From positions 18,377-82,376 of the forward strand of contig JAUIBK010000012.1 of NCBI GenBank assembly GCA_030428205.1: DNA of 64,000 bases. Direction: 5' to 3'. Positions 35,013-43,670 of the stretch are shown here, in pieces. Made by a program: the position numbers and the translations under genes. The notes below the pieces were generated by a model, which saw only the letters and a program-made list of their open reading frames with translations, ran no database searches and was not told the DNA's origin. How positions within the stretch are numbered: position 1 is the first letter of the stretch; each line of letters opens with the position of its first letter. This DNA comes from a bacterium. Its GTDB lineage: Bacteria > Bdellovibrionota_C > UBA2361 > RFPC01.

Positions 35013-35464
35013 AAAATCTTACAATTCACTTTGGAAAAGACGAGGCTGAATTCGTGTTTCGTTCACTTTTTTGTCTTATTTTTATTGGCCTTGGAGGAGA
35101 GCACTTACTCGCCGACGATCTTATCCAGAAACTTATGCCCACATGGATGCCTGCAAAGCGCACCGTCTCTCTTATCTGTGGAGCATGGCTCATGTTTTGG
35201 GGGCTCTTTATCCTGATTGGATATCGATTGCGAACAGCCGCTATAGCACTTGGGACGTTTGTAGTAATTGTTACTCTTCTTGTACATGTACCAGGAGTTA
35301 TCATGGAACCTGTACTTCCAACCGAGCATGCTTGGATGTGGATCGTTCTGCAAAGAAGCAACCTCGTTAAGAACCTCTGTCTTCTCGGAGTGTGTTTTCT
35401 CCTCCTTCACCACAAGCCTGGGAAATACAGTCTCCACTCCCTCCTAGCAAAGAGATCTGCATAA
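35009..35464 (+). CDS. DoxX-like membrane protein
   Basis: A 151-residue protein with four membrane spans of DoxX-family layout: FRSLFCLIFIGLGGEHLL, then FWGLFILIGYRLRTAAIALG, TFVVIVTLLVHVP and NLCLLGVCFLLLHH. DoxX-like proteins are integral-membrane partners of redox enzymes. Its start overlaps the SDR stop by ATGA, so it may serve the same pathway. Four bases after its end starts the long leader of the cold-shock gene. Confidence 0.65.
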   Translation: MKNLTIHFGKDEAEFVFRSLFCLIFIGLGGEHLLADDLIQKLMPTWMPAKRTVSLICGAWLMFWGLFILIGYRLRTAAIALGTFVVIVTLLVHVPGVIMEPVLPTEHAWMWIVLQRSNLVKNLCLLGVCFLLLHHKPGKYSLHSLLAKRSA

Positions 35465-35774
35465 AACCCCTCAAATGGTGAGAGGAAGCGCAAGAAAGGA
35501 GCGGGCTGCCCTTTGTTTTACCGCATTAATATCAAATACTTAGCTAGGAATGCGCCCAAAGGAAGAAGAAAGCTTACGATAGCTATTGTATGAGCGTTAC
35601 TGATTGAATACCCTCTGTACGGCAGAAGAGAGAAGAAGCTTTGCTCCTGACTTCTTGTGCTTATGAATATTATTATCAGCAAGATTCGCTCTACTTTTTT
35701 TCGGCTCATCGTATTGCATGAGCCTTCAATCAATGGAGGGTGGGTTGTCGCTTTAGATCCACGCGGAGGAAAGA
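35465..35774 (+). promoter_or_regulatory. Long leader of the cold-shock gene with hairpin
   Basis: A ~310-base gap before csp without a gene. At 35703-35724 the sequence forms GGCTCAT/ATGAGCC with an 8-base loop, about 50 bases upstream of the start codon. A long structured 5' leader is usual for csp mRNAs, where it controls stability and translation in the cold. The promoter was not located. Confidence 0.5.
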
Positions 35775-35969
35775 ATGCCAAAAGGTAAAGTAAAGTGGTT
35801 TGATCGTGAAAAGGGGTACGGTTTTATCGAACAGGACGAAGGGGGAGATCTCTTTGTCCACCACTCTGAAGTCCAAGGAGGAGACCTCCAAGAAGGACAA
35901 CAAGTAGAGTATGAAGTTGGTCAAGGAAGAAAAGGGCCTTGTGCTGTAGCAGTACAAGCGTCAGCTTAA
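35775..35969 (+). CDS. Cold-shock protein (CspA family)
   Basis: A 64-residue OB-fold protein: [18 protein letters not shown] contains RNP1-like KGYGFI, and DLFVHHSEV is RNP2-like. It binds single-stranded RNA or DNA and acts as an RNA chaperone. GGAGG is 6-7 bases before ATG 35775. The C-terminus lacks the usual EGPqAxNV ending and reads [12 protein letters not shown] instead, a common variant. Followed by a perfect 27-bp-arm hairpin. Confidence 0.95.
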   Translation: MPKGKVKWFDREKGYGFIEQDEGGDLFVHHSEVQGGDLQEGQQVEYEVGQGRKGPCAVAVQASA

Positions 35970-35990
35970 CACCAACGACACAATTTCTCT

Positions 35991-36051
35991 AACGCGAAGG
36001 GCGCAGAGAACACGAAGATAAATCCTTCGTGTTCTCTGCGCCCTTCGCGTT
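35991..36051. terminator. Perfect 27-bp-arm hairpin between csp and rarA
   Basis: Arms 35991-36017 and 36025-36051 are perfect inverted complements around a 7-base loop. The core (GCGCAGAGAACACGAAG) belongs to a type of imperfect intergenic repeat common in bacteria. It lies between two convergent genes and the rarA stop codon overlaps its end. On the plus strand it is followed by a T-rich tract (GTTACGTTTTTTC), so it could terminate csp. Confidence 0.7.
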
Positions 36052-37378
36052 ACGTTTTTTCTTCCTCCCCCCTTCTTCTCTTCATCCACTCAACCATTCG
36101 CTGTTCATAGCCTTCAGAAGAAATATTATAAAACCGCTTTCCTTTGAGAACATCGGGCAGGTATTGCTCGCCGGCCACAAACTTCTCATCGGTATGGTGT
36201 GGATATTGGTACCCTTGGCCGTACCCCATTTCTTTCATGAGTTTGGTCGGTGCATTTCTCAAGTGCAGTGGCACAGACGCCTTCGGATGCTTTCGAATAG
36301 CATCTATGACATTATACATGGCCTCATAACTACGGTTTGATTTAGGCGCACATGCTAAATATGTGACGCACTGCGCTAACGGAATTCTACCTTCAGGAAG
36401 GCCGATTTTATCAAAGGCATCTGCTGTTGATACGGCAAGTGGAAGAGCTTTTGGATCAGCGTTTCCTATATCTTCACTCGCAAAAATAATCATTCGACGA
36501 AGAATAAATCGCGGGTCTTCCCCACTTTCAATCATCCGAAATGCCCAATAGAGCGCCGCATCAGGATCCGAACCACGCATACTCTTAATGAAAGCTGATG
36601 CCATATTATAGTGCTCTTCACCATCACGGTCATAGAAATTGGTATGGGCATCTTTTAAAAAGTCTTCTAAAACCTCTCGTGAAATCGGCGTATCACCGAG
36701 CTCTTGCGAACGTGACTCAACGAAAGACTCAATGAGATTGAGTAACCGCCTTGCATCTCCGCCAACAAAAGAAACAACAAATTGAGAAGCATCGCTGCTT
36801 AAGGAAATCCTCATCTCTTGTAATGCACGTCCAAGTATTTGGTGCAACCCTTCCTCCGCTATGTCGGTAAGAGGAACAACACGTGCTCGAGACAACAAAG
36901 CACTATTAAGATAGAAAGAAGGATTCTCCGTTGTCGCTCCGATCAATACTATTGTTCCATTTTCAACGTGGGGGAGAAACGCGTCTTGCTGTGCTTTATT
37001 AAAGCGGTGGATCTCATCAACGAAGAGCACCGTCTGCAAAGGAATACGCCGGGCTTTTGCAATAATCTCCCTTACTTCTTTAACTCCACCAAGCACGGCT
37101 GAGAAAGAAACAAAGTGACAATCAAAGGATTGACCTATCAGACGAGCAAGCGTTGTTTTTCCAGTGCCTGGCGGTCCCCAGAGAATCAGTGATGGTGGCC
37201 GACCAGTTCCCTCTTGAAGTTGCCGAACAAGGTTAGCATCTACATACTCTAGCCCAACAAAATCTTGCCACTCTCTCGGGCGCAACCGATCGGCAAGCGG
37301 GGCATCTTGCGAATAGATGTGCTCATCACCCGAGAGAGGTTCCACTCTGCCCTCAAAGAGCTCCATGTTCTCGCTCAT
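36050..37378 (-). CDS. rarA: Replication-associated recombination protein A (RarA/MgsA)
   Basis: A 442-residue AAA+ ATPase of the clamp-loader-like RarA family: Walker [12 protein letters not shown] (about 70-78), [17 protein letters not shown], Walker [18 protein letters not shown] and sensor 1 ATTENPSF, followed by the tetramerisation domain ending in KGKRFYNIS. It works at stalled forks and single-strand junctions. Its start overlaps the upstream M20 peptidase stop by ATGA, an unusual operon partner. Normal length. Confidence 0.95.
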   Translation of the reverse strand: MSENMELFEGRVEPLSGDEHIYSQDAPLADRLRPREWQDFVGLEYVDANLVRQLQEGTGRPPSLILWGPPGTGKTTLARLIGQSFDCHFVSFSAVLGGVKEVREIIAKARRIPLQTVLFVDEIHRFNKAQQDAFLPHVENGTIVLIGATTENPSFYLNSALLSRARVVPLTDIAEEGLHQILGRALQEMRISLSSDASQFVVSFVGGDARRLLNLIESFVESRSQELGDTPISREVLEDFLKDAHTNFYDRDGEEHYNMASAFIKSMRGSDPDAALYWAFRMIESGEDPRFILRRMIIFASEDIGNADPKALPLAVSTADAFDKIGLPEGRIPLAQCVTYLACAPKSNRSYEAMYNVIDAIRKHPKASVPLHLRNAPTKLMKEMGYGQGYQYPHHTDEKFVAGEQYLPDVLKGKRFYNISSEGYEQRMVEWMKRRRGEEEKT

Positions 37379-38748
37379 GAGAGCTTTCCTTGGCGTGAAA
37401 GGAACAAACCCATAGAGAGAAAACCGTACTCGTACATCTCAAGGGAGAAAGATTCATTTGGCGCATGAATATTGTCTTCTTCTAGCCCAAACCCAAAGAG
37501 AACGGGCTCTGCCTTACACACACGGGAAAGCCCGGTAAGAATAGGAACCGAACCTCCTTCCCACATAAAAGCAACCGTTCCAGTTCCAACCTCAGACAGC
37601 ACTTCACGAAGCTCATGTACCGGCGTAGAAGAAGAACTGACACACAGTGCTGGCCCTCCTGCTTCTTGTTCAGAGAACTCTAGCGTTAACCCTTCTGGAG
37701 TGTTCTTTTGTAAATGCTTCTCGATAAGGGAAAGTATTTTCTTGGGATCTTGTCCTGCTACAATACGAGAGGTAAGTTTTACGACAGAGTGCGCAGGAAT
37801 AATTGTTTTTTGCCCAGGGCCATTATACCCTGAGTGAATTCCATTGACTTCAATAGTAGGACGAAGACCGCGTCGCTCAGCAAAAGAATAGCCTTTCTCC
37901 CCTCCAACTGGGGGAACACCACTGAGCGAGATATACATTTCATCAGAAACAGGAATTGAGTTGGCCACCGCAAGGTCTTCTTCAGAAACAGGCTCAATAT
38001 CATCATAAAAACCTTCTACGGCAATACTTCCATCGGGGTTATGAAACGAGGCAATGAGCCTTGCCATTTCTGTCGCAGGATTTGGTGCGACTCCCCCATG
38101 CACTCCAGAATGGAGATCACTTCGCAGACCAGAGAGACGCGCAGTAAGGCCAACTACGCCACGAAAGCCCATGGTAATAGTGTTGAGATCCTTAGAGAGC
38201 GTACCGGAATCAGTGGCAATGAGAATATCTGCCTCAAAACGTTCTCCCCACTCATCGAGAATTCCACCAAGACCAGGGCTACCACACTCTTCCCCACCCT
38301 CAATGATATACTTCAGTGTACATGGCAACGCGTCCTGCTTAATCAACGTTTCAACCGCGTGTAGTCCATACATGAGCTGCCCTTTGTTATCTTGGGCTCC
38401 CCTTGCATACATACGGCTGTTTCTCAGCACTGGTTCAAAAGGGGGCGACTCCCACAGATCGAGCGGATCAACCGGCTGAACATCGTAGTGCCCATATAAG
38501 ACAATAACTGGGGCCCCCTCTGGTCCCTTACGTTCAGCAAAGACGACAGGATGTTGACTCGTTTGAATTAATTCGCTCTCAAACCCAAGAGATATGAGCT
38601 TTTTTTGAAGCCAAGTTGCGCACTTCTGACAGTCCTTGGCATAGGCTGGATCGGGGCTAATACTCTGAAATTTCAGAAACTCCTTCCACTCTTCAAAGAA
38701 AGATTCTTTTGAGGCATCAAAGTGTTCCTTGAGAAAGGACTTCTCCAT
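37375..38748 (-). CDS. M20-family metallopeptidase (dipeptidase)
   Basis: A 457-residue cytosolic enzyme of the M20 family. Metal ligands and catalytic residues are visible: YGHYDVQP (His, Asp), ARGAQDNKGQ (bridging Asp), EGGEECGSPG (catalytic Glu and ligand), and a later HSGYNGPGQKTIIPAHS. The insertion between catalytic and lid domains matches the M20 dipeptidase branch (carnosinase/CNDP-like) more than ArgE. It likely hydrolyses dipeptides or amidated amino acids. First gene of a two-gene unit with rarA. Confidence 0.9.
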   Translation of the reverse strand: MEKSFLKEHFDASKESFFEEWKEFLKFQSISPDPAYAKDCQKCATWLQKKLISLGFESELIQTSQHPVVFAERKGPEGAPVIVLYGHYDVQPVDPLDLWESPPFEPVLRNSRMYARGAQDNKGQLMYGLHAVETLIKQDALPCTLKYIIEGGEECGSPGLGGILDEWGERFEADILIATDSGTLSKDLNTITMGFRGVVGLTARLSGLRSDLHSGVHGGVAPNPATEMARLIASFHNPDGSIAVEGFYDDIEPVSEEDLAVANSIPVSDEMYISLSGVPPVGGEKGYSFAERRGLRPTIEVNGIHSGYNGPGQKTIIPAHSVVKLTSRIVAGQDPKKILSLIEKHLQKNTPEGLTLEFSEQEAGGPALCVSSSSTPVHELREVLSEVGTGTVAFMWEGGSVPILTGLSRVCKAEPVLFGFGLEEDNIHAPNESFSLEMYEYGFLSMGLFLSRQGKLS

Positions 38749-38917
38749 GTACTGTCTCCCTTGTAACAGACACTAAGTTACACCCGGAGAATAGCGTATA
38801 AATTATCGGGAGCAAGCAAAGTTTTTTACTATTTCTTTTCTGATATTTCTTGCGCTCTGAGCACCCTTTTCGTAGAACTAAAAGAGATAGAACTCCTTTA
38901 TTGAGGCGAAAGAGATC

Positions 38918-39469
38918 ATGAGAAACCTTGTACACCTTCGATCTTTACTTGTTCCATTTCTCTCTGCGTGCATTCTTTTGTTCACAGGTTGCTCATCTAT
39001 GGGAGGCGGCTCTGGAGAAGGAGAAGCCGGGGCTATTGGTGAGGGGACACTCGGCTCTCAACTCGATTCACAACGAGAAGCTCGTTTTGCCGACGGCGAC
39101 ATCCCTTCAGCAGAAGGTGGCGGAATCTTTCGCGATATTCAATTTGACTTCGATTCGTATACGGTCGCTGATCAAGCACGACAAAGTATTGAGTATAACG
39201 CCGAAATCCTCAAAGCGAACCCAGACGTGAAGGTTCAGCTTGAAGGGCACTGCGACGAACGGGGCACTGCTGAATACAACATGGCGCTCGGCTCAAAACG
39301 TGCCAGCTCCGTTTTTGACGTCCTTGCTTCATATGGCATTCCTCGCTCTCGCATAGAGACGATTAGTTATGGAGCCGAAGTTCCACTCGATACGTCTTCC
39401 AACGAAGCTGCCTGGGCACGTAACCGCCGGGTTCATTTCTCAGCGTTTAGAGAGATCCCTGAAGGATAA
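38918..39469 (+). CDS. pal: Peptidoglycan-associated lipoprotein Pal (OmpA-like)
   Basis: A 183-residue lipoprotein with lipobox LFTGC (lipidated Cys about residue 24), a Gly/Ser/Glu-rich linker, and an OmpA C-terminal domain (about 75-180): FRDIQFDFDSYTVADQARQS, VQLEGHCDERGTAEYNMALG, and RNRRVHF. It anchors the outer membrane to peptidoglycan by binding meso-DAP (Asp in the CDERG region and Arg in NRR). No tolQRAB genes adjoin it, so the Tol-Pal cluster is split in this genome or the rest is elsewhere. Confidence 0.93.
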   Translation: MRNLVHLRSLLVPFLSACILLFTGCSSMGGGSGEGEAGAIGEGTLGSQLDSQREARFADGDIPSAEGGGIFRDIQFDFDSYTVADQARQSIEYNAEILKANPDVKVQLEGHCDERGTAEYNMALGSKRASSVFDVLASYGIPRSRIETISYGAEVPLDTSSNEAAWARNRRVHFSAFREIPEG

Positions 39470-39615
39470 GACTCACATAAATTCAGCATGTTACCATGCG
39501 GGCATTTACTCGTAGGCGTAGCTATTGGAAAAGAGCGCAAAGATCAAATAGAGTTCTGCTTGGTCACTGACCCGGTGAGCGGCATTCATGCTCCCCGAAC
39601 AAGTACAAAGAGATT

Positions 39616-41544
39616 ATGCCAGACAAACTCATCGATACCATTTCGCTACCAGAGGGCCTACGAGAGCTCGACTCCGATCAGCTCGAGCAAGTTGCAGCTG
39701 AACTTCGAGATGAACTTATTGATACGGTGAGCGAATCGGGCGGGCACTTTGCATCAAGCTTAGGTGCAAATGAAATTACTGTTGCGCTCCACCACTCATT
39801 TAACACTCCTGACGACAAACTCATCTGGGACGTAGGCCATCAAGGTTACATCCACAAAATGATAACTGGCCGCAGAGACAACATGCGCTCCATTCGTACC
39901 AAAGGAGGGCTCTCAGGTTTTCTCAAACGCGAAGAAAGCGAGCACGATGCCTTTGGTGCCGGACATGCTGGGACAAGTATCTCTGCCGCTGTTGGAATGG
40001 CTCTCGCAAGAACAAAATCAAATCCAGATCAATACGTTATTCCTATTATCGGAGATGGTTCGATTACGTGCGGAATGGCTTTTGAGGCACTCAATCACGC
40101 CGGGGCACTAGGGCTTAAGAATTTTATTGTGATTCTCAACGACAACGAAATGTCGATCTCTCCAAATGTTGGGGCTCTGAGCTGGCTTTTTTCAAAGACT
40201 GTTACCTCTGGCACAAGCACTTTTGCACGTCGACAATTCAAGAGCCTTCATCAACAAGGCTATGTCCCCGACTTTGTCTATAAAGCTATCGATCGAGCTG
40301 AAGAAGCAGCACAAGGCTACTTTGCGCCCGCCTCATTTCTCTTTGAGGGATTTGGTTTTCGCTATATTGGCCCTGTTGATGGACACAGTATTCCTGAACT
40401 CCTTACGGCCATTGAAAATGCCAAGCGACAAGACGTTCCTGTGGTGATCCATGCTCGTACGGTGAAGGGCAAAGGGTATGAACCTGCCGAACAAGACCCA
40501 CTGAAGTGGCACGGCGTAAAACCGTTTGACAGAAAACGAGCCGAATTTCACAGCTCTCCCGCCACAACCAAAAAACCAGCTCCTTCGTACACATCTGTTT
40601 TTGCACAAACACTTTGCTCTTTAGCTAGCAAAGATGATCGGATAGTCGGTATTACCGCAGCAATGTCGACCGGCACCGGCCTCGACAAACTACAACAAGA
40701 ATTACCAAAACAGTTCTTCGATGTTGGAATCTGTGAACAGCACGCTGTTACTTGCGCAGCTGGTATGGCGTGTGAAGGGCTCAAGCCTGTTGTCACTATT
40801 TATTCCACATTCCTCCAACGTGGGTTCGATCAAGTCCTACACGACGTATGCATCCAAGACCTCCCTGTCGTTTTCGCCATGGACCGTGCCGGTGCCGTAG
40901 GAAACGACGGCGAAACCCATCAGGGAGTTTTTGACATCTCCTACCTTCGCTCTCTGCCGAACATGACCTGCATGGCACCAAAAGACGAAAACGAACTTGG
41001 ACAAATGCTTCGTACTGCCCTAGAGCACCCTGGCCCTATAGCAATTCGCTATCCCCGAGGAAATGCAATCGGCGTTGAAATTGATTCTGCTTTTCCAACT
41101 CTTCAAGTTGGAAAAGCAGAAGTCGTGCAATCGGGCCAGACTGCAGTCTTTGTCTGCTTTGGTCCAACGACCTATACAGCTCTTCAAGTTGCTGACCAGA
41201 TGGAAAAAGAGCTGGGCATCAAGCCAACGGTAATTAATGCTCGCTTTGCCAAACCACTCGATGTTGAGCTCCTCAAGCGAGAGCTTCCAAAATATGACTT
41301 TCTTTACACCGTTGAAGATCACGCTCGAATCGGCGGTTTTGGTTCTGCTGTGCTTGAGTGCATCGAAGAAGAGGGTATTGCTGTTTCCCGACTCCCCTAC
41401 CGTTTTGGTGTTGGAGACCACTTCCTTGCTCACGCTTCACAAAGCGAGCAGTATAAGGAAAATGGGTATGACGCTGAGGGGATCTATAAGAAAGTTGTTG
41501 AGGATCTCAATAGAGCTTCGCTTTCTTCGGTTTCGGTTGGGTAG
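39616..41544 (+). CDS. dxs: 1-deoxy-D-xylulose-5-phosphate synthase
   Basis: A 642-residue DXS, which condenses pyruvate and glyceraldehyde 3-phosphate in the MEP isoprenoid route. Blocks in order: SGGHFASSLGANEITVALH, WDVGHQGYIHKMITGRR, the thiamine diphosphate motif IGDGSITCGMAFEALNHAG with NDNEMSIS, and the transketolase pyrimidine domain with DVGICEQHAVTCAAGMA, DRAGAVGNDGETHQGVFD and AIRYPRGNA. Full length with no missing blocks. It is a single gene; the downstream region carries a large hairpin. Confidence 0.97.
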   Translation: MPDKLIDTISLPEGLRELDSDQLEQVAAELRDELIDTVSESGGHFASSLGANEITVALHHSFNTPDDKLIWDVGHQGYIHKMITGRRDNMRSIRTKGGLSGFLKREESEHDAFGAGHAGTSISAAVGMALARTKSNPDQYVIPIIGDGSITCGMAFEALNHAGALGLKNFIVILNDNEMSISPNVGALSWLFSKTVTSGTSTFARRQFKSLHQQGYVPDFVYKAIDRAEEAAQGYFAPASFLFEGFGFRYIGPVDGHSIPELLTAIENAKRQDVPVVIHARTVKGKGYEPAEQDPLKWHGVKPFDRKRAEFHSSPATTKKPAPSYTSVFAQTLCSLASKDDRIVGITAAMSTGTGLDKLQQELPKQFFDVGICEQHAVTCAAGMACEGLKPVVTIYSTFLQRGFDQVLHDVCIQDLPVVFAMDRAGAVGNDGETHQGVFDISYLRSLPNMTCMAPKDENELGQMLRTALEHPGPIAIRYPRGNAIGVEIDSAFPTLQVGKAEVVQSGQTAVFVCFGPTTYTALQVADQMEKELGIKPTVINARFAKPLDVELLKRELPKYDFLYTVEDHARIGGFGSAVLECIEEEGIAVSRLPYRFGVGDHFLAHASQSEQYKENGYDAEGIYKKVVEDLNRASLSSVSVG

Positions 41545-41983
41545 TTCTTCATCGGTCTACCTCATCATGTATACCCCAGGGACGCCTCACAGCTGATATA
41601 CTCAGTGAGTTTTTCTTCGACAAACCTGTGGTCACTGAGCATATGTAGGGTCCCCGTCCAGCTCTATAGTCTAGATTCCATAGTCTTGGTCCATTTTCCT
41701 GGTTCTGGTCTTGGTCCAGTGTCGTGGCTCTCGACCAGGGCTAAGGCCAGGAAAATGGACCAAGACTATGGAATCTGGGAAATGGATCGAGACTGGGGAC
41801 GAATGCTTCTGGGAAAGGCAGCAAACTTTGTAGTGTCCAATTTTTAGACACTAACGAACTAGGTCTTCTTCCTCAAACTGCTCTATTTCAATACCTTAGC
41901 TCAAGAATCTCCTTGGCCCCATATTTGCTTTTTATCCCAGAAGCATATACTGCGCTATCCCCGATAGGGGGAAGAATGCAGTT
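41545..41983. repeat. Large fold-back element after dxs
   Basis: Arms 41673-41702 and 41747-41776 are perfect 30-base inverted complements (core CATAGTCTTGGTCCATTTTC) with a 44-base loop. Weaker pairing extends outward to about 41650 and 41800, so up to 150 bases fold. The rest of this 439-base region contains no gene. It may serve as terminator, or be a non-autonomous repeat; no terminal duplication is obvious. Confidence 0.75.
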
Positions 41984-42427
41984 ATGCCACTTGGAGTAGG
42001 TACTATCATGAGCAAGAGAGGAGAATTTTCGCGGAACTTATTCAGCCTTCAGCTCCAGATCCAGACACTTCTCGAAAGTGCTGGTGGAGAGGATGCTTCT
42101 GAACTTCTTGATGCCTTAACAGAACTCAACAAGTCAGAGCAAGGTGTGGTGCTCAAACTCTTTAAACGAGTAGTTGAGCGCGTTCTTGCTGGAAATGATC
42201 GCCTTATGACTGCCGAAGACATAGAGCTGAAAAACTTCGAAGAAGGGCTTTACGCAGATATCGTAAACTCTCTTAGACATGCAGCTCATGCAGGTGGAAG
42301 CTCAAAGTCTTTTGAAGTGGTACAAGGTGGAAAGATACGAAAAGCTCGTAGTAAAGAGAATAAGCCGCTTGATTTTGAAGCAGCCAGAAGAGCGAAACTA
42401 TCTTCAAACGATACCATTCTCAATTAG
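41984..42427 (+). CDS. Hypothetical helical protein
   Basis: A 147-residue protein without a signal peptide or membrane span. The N-terminal ~90 residues alternate Leu/Glu/Lys as in a helical bundle (FSLQLQIQTLLESAG, ALTELNKSEQGVVLKLFKRVVERVLAG); the end is basic and flexible (KIRKARSKENKPLDFEAARRAKLSSND). ATG 42008 (MSKRGEF) is a possible shorter start, since GGAGTAGG lies just upstream of it. It is the first of three unknown genes that flank structured element B. Confidence 0.55.
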   Translation: MPLGVGTIMSKRGEFSRNLFSLQLQIQTLLESAGGEDASELLDALTELNKSEQGVVLKLFKRVVERVLAGNDRLMTAEDIELKNFEEGLYADIVNSLRHAAHAGGSSKSFEVVQGGKIRKARSKENKPLDFEAARRAKLSSNDTILN

Positions 42428-42543
42428 AGCCCCTCTCCAAGAAAAGAGAACCGAAACGTAAAGAGGACGGCCTGAAGAGTCGACTCCTCCACATCATCAC
42501 TTGAACGCACTCAAGTGTAAGCAATAATAATTGCTAAGGCACT

Positions 42544-42743
42544 GTAAGCGTTCAGAGTTTGTTCGCTGTCGAGGATGGAGGAAATTCACGCGCGGAGGTG
42601 ACCTTTATGGTCAGTGAGCACGGGAATTTTCTTCATGACGACGCCCTCTGCGTAGCTTTTCTGTAAGAAAAGCAGCAAACAGAGGGTCGCGTAAGCCGCC
42701 ACAGGCGGTTGGAGCGAACAGCGGGCAAAGGCTGTACGCTTAC
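42544..42743 (+). ncRNA. Candidate structured RNA element, copy B (leader of 42772)
   Basis: A 200-nt element with the same layout as copy A (16871-17093). End stem: GTAAGCGTTCAG (42544-42555) / CTGTACGCTTAC (42732-42743). Inside: GCGGAGGTGACC, hairpin TGACC-TTTAT-GGTCA, GTGAGCACGG, a CCCTCTG/CAGAGGG stem that contains GCTTTTCT-GTA-AGAAAAGC, GCGTAA, a GCCGCC-ACA-GGCGG hairpin, GGAGCGAA and GGGCAAAGGC. The loops and unpaired motifs are conserved against A while stems have changed on both sides. It ends 28 bases before the start codon of the next gene, so a leader regulator is one reading; an independent RNA or a mobile palindromic repeat are others. Confidence 0.5.
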
Positions 42744-42771
42744 GCGTGGTCACGGAAGAGGGATAACCAAC

Positions 42772-43599
42772 ATGGATAGTAACATCACCAAACTCGCCGG
42801 CTTTCTTAAACAAGATGGCTCTATTCGATCCAAAGAAGAGCTCAAAAAAGCGGATCAAGCTCTCGCCAAATCAGATTCTTCATCTTCATCAACGAGCTCA
42901 ACCCAAGCCTCCGAGCAAGATTTCTCAGTTCGAGTGGCACAAGGGTTTCAGAGTTTACGCTCACGTTTTCTTGAGCAGGCAAACGACGCTATTACCGTCG
43001 TTAACGAAAGAATCGACGATACCAAGGCAGCTTCAAAGCTCGTAAAGAAAACGATAGGCGTTGCAAAAGAACTAAAATCTCTTATGAAAGATGGGGCCTC
43101 AGCAGAGGAAATCGACAAGAAGAAAGCTCAACTTGACGAGCTCCTCGCCGCTGGTCGCGAACAAGAAAAAGCAATTCGGCAGAATAATCGCGCACAGCAA
43201 GACGATCCTAATGTTTCCTTCCTAAGCGTTGGAAACAACGTACGAGGATTACCAAAAATTGACGATGTTCAATTCTCTGCCTCACAAACGAAGGGAGACG
43301 ATCTTAAGTCGGTCAAAGATGTAAACTCACTCCTTCAAGAGCTCCGAGGAGAGAGGCGCTCCCTCGTAGAACAACGGCGATCATTTCGCGATGACAAGAA
43401 AGAGATTAAAAACACGCTGCAGGTTGCACGTAGAGACCTTAATGAAGCCAAGGGTACACTTCTTCGTGATGCATCAGAGGCTGATAAGCTCTCCCAGAAA
43501 ATCGCTGCAGATCTCAAAGAAGCCGCGGCGAGTGGAAGTCAGGAGATCTTAGCGAATAATCTCGATGAATCAATCGTCAATAGGCTTGTAGCAGCCTAA
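42772..43599 (+). CDS. Hypothetical coiled-coil protein
   Basis: A 275-residue protein starting at ATG 42772 (AGAGG a few bases upstream); a longer open frame runs into element B and is not used. The N-terminus has a Ser-rich patch (KSDSSSSSTSSTQAS), then long charged helices (residues ~60-130 and ~185-260) typical of coiled coil: LEQANDAITVVNERIDDTK, LREERRSLVEQRRSFRDDKKE-type repeats. No signal peptide or cysteines. It lies between the 147-residue gene and a degenerate GHKL-like protein. Role unknown; export by a dedicated system is possible but not shown. Confidence 0.6.
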   Translation: MDSNITKLAGFLKQDGSIRSKEELKKADQALAKSDSSSSSTSSTQASEQDFSVRVAQGFQSLRSRFLEQANDAITVVNERIDDTKAASKLVKKTIGVAKELKSLMKDGASAEEIDKKKAQLDELLAAGREQEKAIRQNNRAQQDDPNVSFLSVGNNVRGLPKIDDVQFSASQTKGDDLKSVKDVNSLLQELRGERRSLVEQRRSFRDDKKEIKNTLQVARRDLNEAKGTLLRDASEADKLSQKIAADLKEAAASGSQEILANNLDESIVNRLVAA

Positions 43600-43670
43600 A
43601 ATGCACAGCTGACAAAAAATATTTGGTTAGGATATCAAATTCTTCCATAATAGTGAGATGGAGGATTTTT

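Noticed and set aside
41650..41800. Insertion sequence or CRISPR
   Set aside because: No transposase frame, no target duplication and no regularly spaced repeats with unique spacers; it is a single fold-back.
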